NCBI RefSeq assembly: GCF_000737065.1
Contig: NZ_AQRC01000012.1
Location: 62,001 to 126,000, forward strand
Source of the DNA: Thioclava atlantica
GTDB taxonomy: Bacteria; Pseudomonadota; Alphaproteobacteria; Rhodobacterales; Rhodobacteraceae
Direction of reading: 5' to 3'
Length of the DNA: 64,000 bases
Shown: positions 18,472 through 27,283 of the stretch, one piece after another
How positions within the stretch are numbered: position 1 is the stretch's first letter
Layout: every line of letters begins with the position of its first letter
Notes under the pieces: generated by a model
Told to the model about the DNA's origin: nothing
The model's database searches: none
Seen by the model: only the letters and a program-made list of their open reading frames with translations
Program-made: the position numbers and the translations under genes

Positions 18472-19274
18472 GGGGCGGGGAATTCCAGCACCATGCCGTC
18501 ATGGGCCGGGCGCACATGCTCGGGCGTTTCCGCCGCGACCGCGTCGTGATCGAGATCGATATGCATATTGGTCAGCACCGCGCTGGCAGGCCGGGCGCGC
18601 GCGATCCATTCGAGCGCGCGCGACAGATGCGCATGGGTCGGGTGCGGCGTGCGGCGCAGCGCGTCGAGCACCCAGCAATCGAGATCGTCGAGATGCGCCC
18701 AGGCGGGCTCGGGGATCTCGGAGACATCGGGCAGGTAGGCGAGCCCGCCGATCCGGAAGCCGAGCGCGTCGATATTGCCATGCTCGACCCGGAACGGCTG
18801 GAACGGGATCGCCCCGCCCGCGCCGCTCACCTCGAAGGCATGTTCGTGGCGGATCGCGTTGAGATCGCAGATCGGTTTGTAATTGCTGTCCGGCGGCTGG
18901 ACGAACGCATAGGCGAAGCGGCCCAGCAACGCGGATTCGGTGTCGTTATCGGCCCAGACCGGCAGGCGGCGGCGCATGTTGAACACGACCTGGCGCAGGT
19001 CGTCGATCCCGTGGACGTGATCGGCATGGCTGTGGGTGTAGACCACGCCGTCAAGCTCGCCCACGCCCGCATCCAGCAATTGCTGGCGCATGTCGGGCGT
19101 GGTGTCGATCAGCACCCGGGTGGTGCCCGCGGGGCTCACCCGTTCGACCAGCATCGAGCAGCGGCGCCGGCGGTTCTTCGGGTTGGCGGGGTCGCATTCG
19201 CCCCAGAGATTGCCGATGCGCGGCACGCCCCCGGAGGAGCCGCAGCCGAGGATCGTGAAGCGCAGGCGGCTCAT
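18468..19274 (-). CDS. Metallo-beta-lactamase fold hydrolase (PhnP-like phosphodiesterase family)
   Basis: 268 residues. N-terminal LGCGSSGGVPRIG and the metal motif THSHADHVHGIDDLR identify the beta-lactamase fold subgroup with cyclic phosphodiesterase PhnP and its relatives; further metal ligands lie in the DVSEIP and NMHIDLDHDAV regions. A cluster NPKNRRRRCSMLVE is typical for this subgroup. Although phn genes occur elsewhere in the window, this gene is coupled to tatD (4-base overlap), so it is probably a housekeeping member and not phnP. Confidence 0.85.
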   Translation of the reverse strand: MSRLRFTILGCGSSGGVPRIGNLWGECDPANPKNRRRRCSMLVERVSPAGTTRVLIDTTPDMRQQLLDAGVGELDGVVYTHSHADHVHGIDDLRQVVFNMRRRLPVWADNDTESALLGRFAYAFVQPPDSNYKPICDLNAIRHEHAFEVSGAGGAIPFQPFRVEHGNIDALGFRIGGLAYLPDVSEIPEPAWAHLDDLDCWVLDALRRTPHPTHAHLSRALEWIARARPASAVLTNMHIDLDHDAVAAETPEHVRPAHDGMVLEFPAP

Positions 19275-20089
19275 GCGGCGAGGCTCCCGCGCTCGCCATG
19301 CTCGGCGGCCTTCCAGAACAACCGGTCGAAATTGGCCTGTGTCGCCGCGGCGAATTCCTCGAGCGGCAGGCCGAACACCTCCGCGCCGACCTTCGCGGTG
19401 AGCGCCGTGTAGGCGGGCTCGTTGCGCCGGCCGCGATGGGGCGGGGGCGCGAGATAGGGGCTGTCGGTTTCCACCAGGATCCGGTCGAGCGGGGCGGCGG
19501 CGAAGATGTCGCGCACCTCCTGGCTGCGGGGGAAGGTCGCGATGCCCGACATCGACAGGTAGAAACCCATCTCCACCGCGGCCTGCGCCAGACGCGGCCC
19601 CGAGGAATAGCAATGCATCACGCAGCTATAGGGTTTGGCCTTCATGCCCTCGCTCAGGATCGCCTCCATGTCGGCATCGGCGTCGCGCGAATGGATGATG
19701 AGCGGCAGGCCGGTTTCCTGCGCGGCCTCGATATGCAGGCGCAGCGAGGTCTTCTGAACCTCGGCGCTCTCGGCGGTGTAATGATAGTCGAGCCCGGTCT
19801 CGCCGATGCCGACGAATTTCGGGTGCTTGGCGAGGGCGACCAGCTCCTCGACCGACGCCATCGGCTCTTCGGCGACGCTCATCGGATGGGTGCCCGCGGC
19901 GTAGAAGACCCCCTTGTGGGTTTCGGCGATCGCGCGCACCGAGGGCTCGTTCTTCAGCTTGGTGCAGATCGTGACCATGCGCGTGACGCCGGCAGCGTTG
20001 GCGCGCGCCACGACCTGATCGAGCTCGCCCGCGAAATCGGCGAAATCGAGGTGGCAATGGCTGTCGGTGATCTCGGGCGGAAGGGGCAA
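19271..20089 (-). CDS. tatD: TatD-family metal-dependent deoxyribonuclease
   Basis: 272 residues, amidohydrolase-like TIM barrel. Metal residues: DSHCHLDF at the N-terminus, the Glu in GIGETGLDYH, the His in IIHSRDAD, the His in VMHCYSSG and the Asp in VETDSPYLAP. The start codon is TTG (20087-20089) with AAGGAG seven bases upstream; no ATG is available before the conserved DSHCH. TatD proteins are 3'-5' exonucleases acting in DNA repair or degradation. It lies 21 bases after holB, a common pairing. Confidence 0.93.
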   Translation of the reverse strand: MPLPPEITDSHCHLDFADFAGELDQVVARANAAGVTRMVTICTKLKNEPSVRAIAETHKGVFYAAGTHPMSVAEEPMASVEELVALAKHPKFVGIGETGLDYHYTAESAEVQKTSLRLHIEAAQETGLPLIIHSRDADADMEAILSEGMKAKPYSCVMHCYSSGPRLAQAAVEMGFYLSMSGIATFPRSQEVRDIFAAAPLDRILVETDSPYLAPPPHRGRRNEPAYTALTAKVGAEVFGLPLEEFAAATQANFDRLFWKAAEHGERGSLAA

Positions 20090-20110
20090 AACGGTCTCCT
20101 TTCGCGCCGC

Positions 20111-21235
20111 TCACGAGGCGGCGGCTGTGATCTCCAAGACGATATCCATCACGAGCGCGGCAGGGTCAAGGTTGACCGCCCGGCCGTGGCGCGCCCGCGC
20201 GCCCAGGGTCTGGTGCAGGCTGGCCCATTTCATCGCCGCCTGTTCGTCCGGCGAGATCCGCGCGAGAAGCTCGGCCTCGCCCGGAGCGGCCTCGGGGCTG
20301 GGCGGGCCCGCGACGCCCGCGCGCGCGGCGCGCGACAGAAAGAGGTCGATCAGGTTCAGCACGAGCTGGTAGCGGTCCTCGTTGCCCTTGCCCACGCAGC
20401 TTTCGGCCAGCGCCAGCGCGCCGAGCCGGTCGAGCCGGGGCAGGGTGGCCATGAGGCCCACGAGCTTGGCATAGGTCGTCATCCCGTCGAGATTGACGAG
20501 CCGGATCGCCGCGCCCACCGATCCGCCCGAAAGCGCGGCGAGCGCGTGATGGTCCAGTTCGGGCGGCTCGCCCGCCTCCTCGGCGGCGGCAAGCGCGGCC
20601 TCCATCTCTTCGGGCGCGAGCGTGCCCAGCCGCAATTCGCGGCAGCGCGAACGGATCGTCGGCAGAAGCCGCGCCGGCTGATGCGCGATCAGCAGGAAGG
20701 TCACCCGGGCGGGCGGCTCCTCGAGCAGTTTCAGGAGCGCGTTGGCGGCCTGCGTGTTCATCTCGTCCGCGGCATCGACGATCACCACCCGGCGGCCCCC
20801 TTCGGCGGCGGAGAGATGCAGGAAGGAGCGCAGCTTGCGCACCTCGTCGACGCGGATGTCCTGACTGAGCGCCGACTCGGTCGCGTTCGCGCCGCGCTTC
20901 AAGACGAAGATCCCCGGCTCGGATCCGGCATGGATGCGCGAAAGGGCGGGGTGGTTCGGATCGGGCTCGAGGCTGGTTGGCGGTTGCACGTCGCCGAAGA
21001 GGCCGGGGCCCTCCTCTTCCGGCCGGGTCAACAGGAAGCGGGTGATCCGCCAGGCCAGCGTCGCCTTGCCCACGCCGCGCGGGCCGGTCAGCAGCCAGCC
21101 GTGATGCAGCCGCGACATGTTGAAGGCGTCGAGGAAATCCTGCTCGGCCCGGCTCTGACCGACCAGCCGCACGGTGTCGCGCGGGTGGCGCGCGCCGGGG
21201 GCGAGGGTCGGATCGGGAAGGTCGGCTAGGCTCAT
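20111..21235 (-). CDS. holB: DNA polymerase III subunit delta prime
   Basis: 374 residues from ATG 21235; an in-frame GTG three codons earlier is possible. AAA+ clamp-loader subunit with P-loop GPRGVGKATLAWRI, the Walker B region VVIVDAADEMNTQAANALLKLLEEPP and the sensor-type TIRSRCREL. It is longer than E. coli HolB, as is usual in alphaproteobacteria. It opens the operon with tatD. It helps to load the beta sliding clamp on DNA. Confidence 0.95.
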   Translation of the reverse strand: MSLADLPDPTLAPGARHPRDTVRLVGQSRAEQDFLDAFNMSRLHHGWLLTGPRGVGKATLAWRITRFLLTRPEEEGPGLFGDVQPPTSLEPDPNHPALSRIHAGSEPGIFVLKRGANATESALSQDIRVDEVRKLRSFLHLSAAEGGRRVVIVDAADEMNTQAANALLKLLEEPPARVTFLLIAHQPARLLPTIRSRCRELRLGTLAPEEMEAALAAAEEAGEPPELDHHALAALSGGSVGAAIRLVNLDGMTTYAKLVGLMATLPRLDRLGALALAESCVGKGNEDRYQLVLNLIDLFLSRAARAGVAGPPSPEAAPGEAELLARISPDEQAAMKWASLHQTLGARARHGRAVNLDPAALVMDIVLEITAAAS

Positions 21236-21338
21236 GGCGGGCACTCTAGTAGCGCGCGCGGGCGGTTTCCAGCGGGGTTTTGCGTGGGATGGGCCAGGTT
21301 CCCGAGGTTGGCGCGGGCGGCCACCTCCGGGCCGGAGC

Positions 21339-21953
21339 TCAGCCGGGCAATTCCGCCTGAACGGTTTCCAGCACGTCTTGCGCCACCCGCTGCGGATCGC
21401 GCGCGCCGTCGATCACGCGGAAGCGGGGCGCGAATTCCTTCGAAAGCGCAAGAAAGCCCGCGCGCATCTTCTCCTGCAGGCCGAGGCCGAAATCCTCGAA
21501 ACGCTCCTCGGTGCCCTGCCGGCCCTTGGCGCGGGAGAGCCCGGTGGCCGGGTCGATGTCGATCAGGATCGTCAGGTCGGGTTCGCGCTTGATCATCAGG
21601 CTGTGGAGCTGATCGACCACCGCGCGCAGATCCCCGCGCGAGAGCCCCTGATACATCCGGGTGCTGTCGGCGAAGCGGTCGCAGATCACGACCTTGCCGG
21701 AGGCGAGCGCGGGTTCGATCACGCGTTCCAGATGGTCGCGGCGGGCGGCGGTGAAGAGCAGGATCTCGGTCTCCGCCGACCAGCGGTCGGGATCGCCCTC
21801 GAGGACGAGACGGCGGATCTCCTCGGCACCGGGCGAGCCGCCCGGTTCGCGCGTCAGAACGACGTCATGCCCCGCCTCGCGCAGGGCATCGGCCAGCATC
21901 CGCGCCTGGGTGGATTTGCCCGATCCGTCAATACCCTCGAAACTGATGAACAT
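21339..21953 (-). CDS. tmk: Thymidylate kinase
   Basis: 204 residues. P-loop FEGIDGSGKSTQ, the DR motif in TREPGGSPGAEEIR and the lid/ DRF segment VICDRFADSTRMYQG are all present. It phosphorylates dTMP to dTDP. It lies between the carboxypeptidase gene (6 bases upstream) and holB on the same strand, with about 100 bases before holB. Confidence 0.97.
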   Translation of the reverse strand: MFISFEGIDGSGKSTQARMLADALREAGHDVVLTREPGGSPGAEEIRRLVLEGDPDRWSAETEILLFTAARRDHLERVIEPALASGKVVICDRFADSTRMYQGLSRGDLRAVVDQLHSLMIKREPDLTILIDIDPATGLSRAKGRQGTEERFEDFGLGLQEKMRAGFLALSKEFAPRFRVIDGARDPQRVAQDVLETVQAELPG

Positions 21954-21959
21954 CCGGGC

Positions 21960-23135
21960 TCAGCTGCTCGCCTGTTTCTTGGCCGCGTCGATCGCCATGC
22001 CGGTGAGCCGGGCGAGCGCCGCCTTGACGCGGACCGCGAAACCGCCGCGCTTGACGTCATCGGTGGCGACCAGGGCGACCTCGCGCGGATCGTCGAGGCC
22101 GGGAACGGTGATCACCAGCTTGCCGATCTTCTGACCCTTCGCGATCGGGGCGGCGACCGGGCCGTCGAAGACGGCCTCGGCGGTGACCTTGTCCTTCGAA
22201 CCGGCCGGCAGAAGCAGCGACAGATCCTTCTCGGGGGCGAGGCCCACGGTGGATGTCCCGCCAAGCCAGACGGGGGCCTCCGCAAGCCGGGTGCCCGCCC
22301 TGGCCACGTCCTTCATGACGAATTGCCGGAAGGCCCAGTTCGCCACCGCTTCGCCTTCCTGCGCACGGGATTGTTCGGAGGGAAGGCCCGCGAGGACGAA
22401 GACGATCCGGCGTTCGCCCATCAGCGCCGAGCCCACCAGCCCGTAGCCCGCTTCCTGGGTGTGACCGGTCTTCATGCCGTCGGCCTTCCAGTCGGCGGCC
22501 TTGATGTCGAGCAGGGGGTTGCGGTTCTCGGCATTCGCCGGAGCGCGGTCCTTGTAGTTGAAATGGGTCTCGGAGAAGAAGTGATAATATTGCGGGAAAT
22601 GGGAGATGATGCGGCTCGCGACGAGCCCGAGATCATGCACCGACATCCGCTGGCCGGGATCGGGCCAGCCGCTCGCATTGGCGAACATCGAGTTCTTCAT
22701 CCCCAGTTCCTGGGCGCGCTCGGTCATCAGCTTGGCGAAGGCGGGTTCGGAGCCCGCGAGGCCCTCGGCGACCACCACGCAGGCATCGTTGCCCGAATTG
22801 ATGATGATGCCCTGCACGAGATCGCGCACGCTCGGCCGGTCGGTCGTGTTGAGAAACATCGTCGAGCCGCCCATCGACTGCGCATGGGGCGAGACGGGGA
22901 AGGTGGTGTCCATCGTCACGCGTCCGTCCTCGAGCGCCTCGAAGAGCAGATCGAGGGTCATCAGCTTCGACATCGAGGCCGGCGGGATCGGAATATCGGC
23001 ATTCTTCGACAGCAGCACCGTCTTGGTGGTCAGGTCATAGACCCAGGCGGCGCGGGCCTTGGTGTCGAACGCCCAGGCGGGAAGCGCGATGAGCGAGGCG
23101 AGCAGGGCGGCGGTAATCAGTCGCAGGAAGGTCAT
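21960..23135 (-). CDS. D-alanyl-D-alanine carboxypeptidase (penicillin-binding protein 5/6 type)
   Basis: 391 residues with a clear N-terminal signal peptide (cleavage after PAWA). Active-site motifs: SxxK as SMSK around residue 55, SxN as SGN near 116 and KTG as KTGHT near 220. The C-terminal beta domain and an amphipathic, Lys-rich tail (AIDAAKKQASS) anchor it to the periplasmic face of the membrane. It trims the fifth D-alanine of peptidoglycan stem peptides. It is coupled to a SPOR lipoprotein gene upstream and tmk downstream. Confidence 0.95.
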   Translation of the reverse strand: MTFLRLITAALLASLIALPAWAFDTKARAAWVYDLTTKTVLLSKNADIPIPPASMSKLMTLDLLFEALEDGRVTMDTTFPVSPHAQSMGGSTMFLNTTDRPSVRDLVQGIIINSGNDACVVVAEGLAGSEPAFAKLMTERAQELGMKNSMFANASGWPDPGQRMSVHDLGLVASRIISHFPQYYHFFSETHFNYKDRAPANAENRNPLLDIKAADWKADGMKTGHTQEAGYGLVGSALMGERRIVFVLAGLPSEQSRAQEGEAVANWAFRQFVMKDVARAGTRLAEAPVWLGGTSTVGLAPEKDLSLLLPAGSKDKVTAEAVFDGPVAAPIAKGQKIGKLVITVPGLDDPREVALVATDDVKRGGFAVRVKAALARLTGMAIDAAKKQASS

Positions 23136-23150
23136 GTCGTTGCGTCGTTC

Positions 23151-24125
23151 CTAGTTCGAGACGGGGAAGGCATCCGGATAGCCCAGCCCGTGAATGGTCG
23201 TCTCCAGCGCCTTGAGGTCGGTCTTGCTCGGGGCAGGGCCCGCGACGACGCGCCAGAAGGTCTTGCTGTGGCTCGTTTCCTTTCGGATCGAGGCGATGAT
23301 GCCCGCCTTCGCCATCTGGCTCTGGGCGCGTTTGGCATTGGCCTCGCTCGAGAAGATCCCGATCTGGACATACATCCTGCCCGCGGGCGCTTTCGGCGCG
23401 GCGGCGGTCTGGGTCGTCGCGGCGACCGGCGGTGCGGGGGCGGGGCCCGGCGCGGGCGGAGCGCCGATCGCCGGTTTCGCCGGCTTGGGTTGCGGCTTGG
23501 TCGGCATGCCGGACATGTCACCCGCCGCGGAGGCCGGTTTCGCCGCGCCGCCGCCCGTATCGCCGGGCGCGTCGAGCGAGCTCTGCTCGACCGTCTCGGG
23601 CTGCGCGATCACCGGCTTGCTCACCAGCGGTTCGGCCTGCGCCGTCTCGGCGGGCGCGGTCTCGCGGCGAAGCGCGATGACCGAAAGCTCCGTCGGTGCC
23701 CCCGCGAGCATGCCGAGCGCGTCGGCCGCATCGGAGCTCACCTGCAATTTCGGTCCGGGCGCGTCCAGCTCGCGCTTGAACAGCGCGCCGATCACGAATT
23801 TCCCGTTCGACTTGTTGCGCACGATCACCCGCTCGGGATCCTTCACGCCGGGATAGGCGACCCAGACGCCCCCGAGCGAGGGCCGTCCGTCCCAGAGCCC
23901 CTTCTCGTCGACCGAGAAGACCTGCGGCGCCTCGACATCGCGTTCGACCAGCTTGGTGCCGCTCTCGGAACGTGCCGCCGCCGTATCGCCCGTTTCGGTC
24001 TTCGGTTTGAGAAAGCCGAAGGGATTGCCGGTGGTCTCCTGGCAGCCCGCCAGCGCGAGGCCGGTTCCCAAGACGAGGGCGATCTTCATCGCCCGGTTGC
24101 GCGTGGTCCTGTCCTGCCGTGTCAT
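23151..24125 (-). CDS. SPOR-domain lipoprotein with RlpA-like core
   Basis: 324 residues from ATG 24125 (GAGGGG six bases upstream). The N-terminus is a lipoprotein signal with lipobox LALAGC. Residues about 85-165 resemble a degenerate double-psi beta-barrel as in RlpA (RVIVRNKSNGKFVIGALFKRE, DAADALGML). A Pro/Ala-rich linker follows, then a C-terminal SPOR domain (YVQIGIFSSEANAKRAQSQM) that binds denuded septal glycan. It probably acts in cell-wall processing at division. It precedes the carboxypeptidase gene by 15 bases. Confidence 0.85.
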   Translation of the reverse strand: MTRQDRTTRNRAMKIALVLGTGLALAGCQETTGNPFGFLKPKTETGDTAAARSESGTKLVERDVEAPQVFSVDEKGLWDGRPSLGGVWVAYPGVKDPERVIVRNKSNGKFVIGALFKRELDAPGPKLQVSSDAADALGMLAGAPTELSVIALRRETAPAETAQAEPLVSKPVIAQPETVEQSSLDAPGDTGGGAAKPASAAGDMSGMPTKPQPKPAKPAIGAPPAPGPAPAPPVAATTQTAAAPKAPAGRMYVQIGIFSSEANAKRAQSQMAKAGIIASIRKETSHSKTFWRVVAGPAPSKTDLKALETTIHGLGYPDAFPVSN

Positions 24126-24327
24126 CTCTTGCCCCTCTCGCGCGGTTTTCCCGCCTCTTGGTTGCCTCGCCATGGCGGCGCGCCGTTTCCCTGTCCGTTC
24201 GACGGCCCGCGCAGGCGCGATCCTAGCGATTTGCCCCCGCCGTGAAAAGCAGCCCCTTGAGGCGCGGGCGGAAATCGGCGCGAAAGGCTTTCAGAATCGC
24301 GTGAAGCGGTCTAGTTCCGTGCCGGTC

Positions 24328-24417
24328 GGAGGAGTGGCAGAGTGGTTTAATGCACCGGTCTTGAAAACCGACGTAGGTGAAAGCCTACCGTGGGTTCGAA
24401 TCCCACCTCCTCCGCCA
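24328..24417 (+). tRNA. tRNA-Ser (anticodon UGA)
   Basis: 90 bases with the cloverleaf of a long-variable-arm serine tRNA: acceptor GGAGGAG pairs with CTCCTCC, anticodon TGA at 24362-24364 in the loop CTTGAAA, variable stem GTAGG/CCTAC, T-arm GTGGGTTCGAATCCCAC, discriminator G and an encoded CCA at 24415-24417. The anticodon stem has a C-A mismatch at its top pair. Its 3' end is the integration site of the element that follows. Confidence 0.97.
24404..24417 (+). other. Left attachment site (attL) in tRNA-Ser
   Basis: CACCTCCTCCGCCA, the last 14 bases of the tRNA, recurs exactly at 33153-33166 just beyond the integrase gene. Integration here leaves the tRNA intact. Confidence 0.8.
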
Positions 24418-24498
24418 ATATATACCGTTAACTACTTGTTTTTACTTGATAAAATACTAAGATTATTAATCTTGACCCCTCTTCTGTTCCCTCTGTGG

Positions 24499-24522
24499 GG
24501 CCGGAAGGTTTCGGCCTTTATT
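24499..24522 (+). terminator. Possible tRNA-Ser terminator
   Basis: GGCCGGAA (24499-24506) pairs with TTTCGGCC (24509-24516), including one G-T pair, followed by TTTATT. It lies 82 bases after the tRNA inside the element and could end tRNA readthrough. Confidence 0.55.
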
Positions 24523-24568
24523 CGCCTGTTTTGGCGCGCTCTTAGGGTTCCCGCAGTTTCCAAGACGA

Positions 24569-24595
24569 AGGCCGCCTCCTTTCGGAAGGCGGCCT
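24569..24595 (-). terminator. Hairpin after the replication operon
   Basis: AGGCCGCCT (24569-24577) and AGGCGGCCT (24587-24595) form a stable stem just beyond the end of the leftward operon (last stop at 24628). No clear T run follows on either strand, so termination is plausible but not certain. Confidence 0.45.
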
Positions 24596-24627
24596 ACGAC
24601 GCGAGATTCGCGGGGGTGGCGGGGCGG

Positions 24628-24900
24628 CTAGTCGGGTCTGGTGGCGGAGCGTAAAGCGTAAATTTCCTCGAGCGTCAGTCCCATTGCGCGCGCGGCATTG
24701 TGTTCGGCTTGCACTCGTGGCTCCTCGCCCTCGTATTCGCGGACCGCCGCGCGTTCTTCCCAAAGGTCCAGCATGACTTCCGGGTGTCCCGACAAAACCG
24801 ACAAAACCGACAGAACCTCGCTCGACTGGGGATTTGTCAGTTCTGTCGGTTTTGTCAGGCGGGTTTGGGGCGCTCGTGCGGCGGCCAGCCAACGGGTCAC
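24628..24900 (-). CDS. Small hypothetical protein of the island, carries the repeat block
   Basis: 90 residues if it starts at the GTG at 24900, which overlaps the DUF3987 stop (GTGA), a sign of coupling. The middle is translated repeat (TKPTELTNP, VLSVLSVLSG) from the iteron-like array; the C-terminal 45 residues (EERAAVREYEGEEPRVQAEHNAARAMGLTLEEIYAL) look like a genuine helical protein. I recall similar short ORFs with Lys-Pro-Thr and Val-Leu-Ser repeats next to DUF3987 genes in other proteobacteria but know no function. It may be the DNA repeat that matters, not the protein. Confidence 0.5.
   Translation of the reverse strand: MTRWLAAARAPQTRLTKPTELTNPQSSEVLSVLSVLSGHPEVMLDLWEERAAVREYEGEEPRVQAEHNAARAMGLTLEEIYALRSATRPD
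24791..24856. repeat. Iteron-like 9-bp repeats with a 17-bp inverted copy
   Basis: Three tandem units of GACARAACC lie at 24791-24799, 24800-24808 and 24809-24817. The segment 24800-24816 recurs as a perfect reverse complement at 24840-24856, 23 bases away. The arrangement resembles iterons bound by replication initiators, and it sits beside the primase and helicase-like genes. It could alternatively form a large RNA hairpin at the 3' end of the operon. Confidence 0.75.
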
Positions 24901-26417
24901 GGCTGGGCCTCATGGATTGCCGGGTTCACCGCAAAGGCTCGGCTGGGGCGGCCGCCTTGCGGGCCGGGTGTGGCGTCCAGAGGCCGCAGGATTTCACCGT
25001 CTTCCAGCAATGCAAGTGCCGGATTGAGTTTGCCGATCGTGCTAAGCCCTGTCAGGTCGAGGCGTAGCGCCTCGCGACTGGTGAAGCGTGACCAGCCTTG
25101 CGCGCGGATTGCTGCCAGCAATCGCCGCGCCCCACGCTCGGCCGGGCTGAGGGCCGCATCAGCATAGGCGCGCCGGGCCATTGGTAGCAGATAGGATTCG
25201 ACCAGATGGGCGGCGCGTCCGAACGCGTTCGCGCTCACCTCGCTTGGGGCTTCGCCCGGTGCCGCCGTCCAGTCGAGATAGGTCAGCACCAGCGACAGCC
25301 GCACCGCGAAGCCCGGCGCTTTCCCGATGAAGGACAGGAGTAAACCTTCCGCGCCTGTCTCCCACTCGCGGGTGGCTAGGCGGAAGCTGTCGAGAAGGTC
25401 GCGTGCCGAATCTGAGAAAGGGATGATCCAAGGTCGTGCAATATCGCGATCATCCACGGTCAGGTTCAGACCATGCAGCCGGGCCAGCGCCTCGGGCAAC
25501 AGGGCTTGCCCCGGAAAGCCGCGCGGACGGCGCAGCGCCACGGGCTCGGGCCAGAACGGCAGGAAGCGCGCGAGCAACCCGTCATCGTCACTGCGCAGCA
25601 GTAACGATTTGAGCCGATCGGGTTGGATGCCGCCTGTGACCCCGATCGAGAGCCGGTCGATATGGACCGGGGCGCGGCCCATCCGCTCGACGGTATAGGC
25701 GCGCCCGCCATAGGCTTCGAGCCAGAACGGCCGGTCCGAACCGCCGCCCGCGTAGCGTGTCATGCCTTGCAGCCAGCCCGCCAATTCATCGCGCGCCATC
25801 AGTGTTCCGCGCGGTTGACGTTCCAGGATCACCGCGAGGCGTTCGACCGTGCTGTCCGCGATGGCAAGGCGCGGCGCAAATGGCTCCGGGCCGGGATCGG
25901 CGCTTTCCGGGCGCGGGGGCGGTTCGGAGCCTTCTTTCAGCGCTGCCTTGGCCTGTTCTTTCCACCCGCTCTCGGCCAGCCGTGCCAGCTCGGACGCTTC
26001 GCGCCAGGCGGTAATGTCGCCTTCGATCGCGCGCCAGCTTTCGCGCTCGACCGTCTTGAGCGGGCCAAGCACGGCGTCGAGGCCGGGCGATTTGTTTGAA
26101 GACGGCGCACCAATCGCCATTGTCCAGAGGATCGGCGGTTCGGCCCAGCCCTCCCAGGGCGCAACCCAGCGCGTATTGCCAAGCGCGGACCCGATCACGG
26201 CCAGCAATCCGGCTAGGACGTAATCGGGTGGCGCTGATTTGGCCTCGGCGGCGCATGCGATCCAATCCGCCCAGGCGGGGGCAAAGACCTCGCCTAGCGG
26301 TAACCTGGGTGCAGACGGGGTTTCGACGCGTAGGAAGCGTGGTGCGGGGGCGGGCCAATCGGGATGATAGGGGATTTCCCGGCTAGTGATATTGCTAGGC
26401 ATAGCATAGGCAGTCAT
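24897..26417 (-). CDS. DUF3987 protein (helicase-like replication protein)
   Basis: 506 residues. The DUF3987 core is visible from about residue 40, with a P-loop-like GAPSSNKSP near residues 103-112 (the usual GxPSSxKSP of the family), a charged helical insert around 135-180, and later blocks RDELAGWLQGMTRYAGG and SIGVTGGIQPDRL. DUF3987 proteins accompany phage and plasmid primases and are thought to act as replicative helicase-like ATPases. The start overlaps the primase stop (ATGA). With the primase it forms the replication module of the element. The role is inferred from family and neighbours. Confidence 0.85.
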   Translation of the reverse strand: MTAYAMPSNITSREIPYHPDWPAPAPRFLRVETPSAPRLPLGEVFAPAWADWIACAAEAKSAPPDYVLAGLLAVIGSALGNTRWVAPWEGWAEPPILWTMAIGAPSSNKSPGLDAVLGPLKTVERESWRAIEGDITAWREASELARLAESGWKEQAKAALKEGSEPPPRPESADPGPEPFAPRLAIADSTVERLAVILERQPRGTLMARDELAGWLQGMTRYAGGGSDRPFWLEAYGGRAYTVERMGRAPVHIDRLSIGVTGGIQPDRLKSLLLRSDDDGLLARFLPFWPEPVALRRPRGFPGQALLPEALARLHGLNLTVDDRDIARPWIIPFSDSARDLLDSFRLATREWETGAEGLLLSFIGKAPGFAVRLSLVLTYLDWTAAPGEAPSEVSANAFGRAAHLVESYLLPMARRAYADAALSPAERGARRLLAAIRAQGWSRFTSREALRLDLTGLSTIGKLNPALALLEDGEILRPLDATPGPQGGRPSRAFAVNPAIHEAQP

Positions 26418-27283
26418 GCGCGTGCCTCCTTCCCGCAGAGCACATCATTCCAATCGTTTCCTTCGGAGGCGGGCAAGAGGGAGACGCGCCAGCCGAGCCC
26501 GTATGCCCGTGCGGCCAGTTGCTCGGCAGCCGCGTGCCCGGCCGGATCGCCATCGCTCGCGATCGTCAGTTGCCCAGGTCGGGACGGAAGATTCAGTGCT
26601 GCCATGCCGCCTGCGCTCAGCGCAGCCCAGACGCTCGGGGCGCCCGGCAAAAGGCCCGAGAGCAGTGATAGACCGGTTTCGATCCCTTCCGTTACCACAA
26701 GCCTGTCCCGGCCGTGGGAAAGCCGAACGGCGCCGCCCTTGGTTGGACCAAGCATTGCCTTGGCCGGGGTGATTGGCGCTTTGCCGGAACCGTCATGCGC
26801 AAGGTAGGTGCGATGGATCGCAGGCCCCGGTCCGCCGGCGACCCTAGCCAGAAGCGCGGGCCAGCGCGTGGCACTCGCGTGCCAACAGTTTTCCGCATAG
26901 GCTAGGCTAGGCGGTAGCTCACAAGTGATCCCGCGCCGCCTAAAATAGGCTTCCGCTAGGCTTCCCCTGAGCGGCTGTGCCTCAGACCAAGCGCGTTCGG
27001 CCTGGCGGGCACGGCGCATTGCATTCTCTCTGTCCGCTACGCGCAACTCTCGATCGGAAATGTTGCTCGGCTGGCTGTTCACCTGCGCGCCCAGGCTGCG
27101 CAGGGCGGAGCGGATCTCGGCATAAGAACAGCCGCGATGACATTTGAGCAGCACGCGACCTGCCGAGCCGTCGGCAAGGCTCAGGCTTGGGCTGCGATCT
27201 TCATGCGCGGGGCAACGGGCCGTGCCATAGCCGCCATGCCAGGCACCGCCCAGGCGACGGGTCAAATCAGCGGCCGGGCTCAT
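26414..27283 (-). CDS. Toprim-domain DNA primase
   Basis: 289 residues. The N-terminus has a zinc-finger-like set (ARCPAHEDRSPSLSL followed by KCHRGCS) as in phage and plasmid primases. The C-terminal half has a Toprim domain: VVTEGIETGLSLLSG with its Glu, and the DxD-like TIASDGDPAGHAAAEQL, ending in DWNDVL. It would make primers for replication of the excised element. The start and stop both overlap neighbours by 4 bases, so it belongs to a tightly coupled operon. Confidence 0.9.
   Translation of the reverse strand: MSPAADLTRRLGGAWHGGYGTARCPAHEDRSPSLSLADGSAGRVLLKCHRGCSYAEIRSALRSLGAQVNSQPSNISDRELRVADRENAMRRARQAERAWSEAQPLRGSLAEAYFRRRGITCELPPSLAYAENCWHASATRWPALLARVAGGPGPAIHRTYLAHDGSGKAPITPAKAMLGPTKGGAVRLSHGRDRLVVTEGIETGLSLLSGLLPGAPSVWAALSAGGMAALNLPSRPGQLTIASDGDPAGHAAAEQLAARAYGLGWRVSLLPASEGNDWNDVLCGKEARA

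Noticed and set aside
21174-24245. Very long plus-strand frame opposite tmk, carboxypeptidase and SPOR genes
   Set aside because: Antisense shadow of three recognised genes; Arg/Gly/His-rich repeats and no domain.
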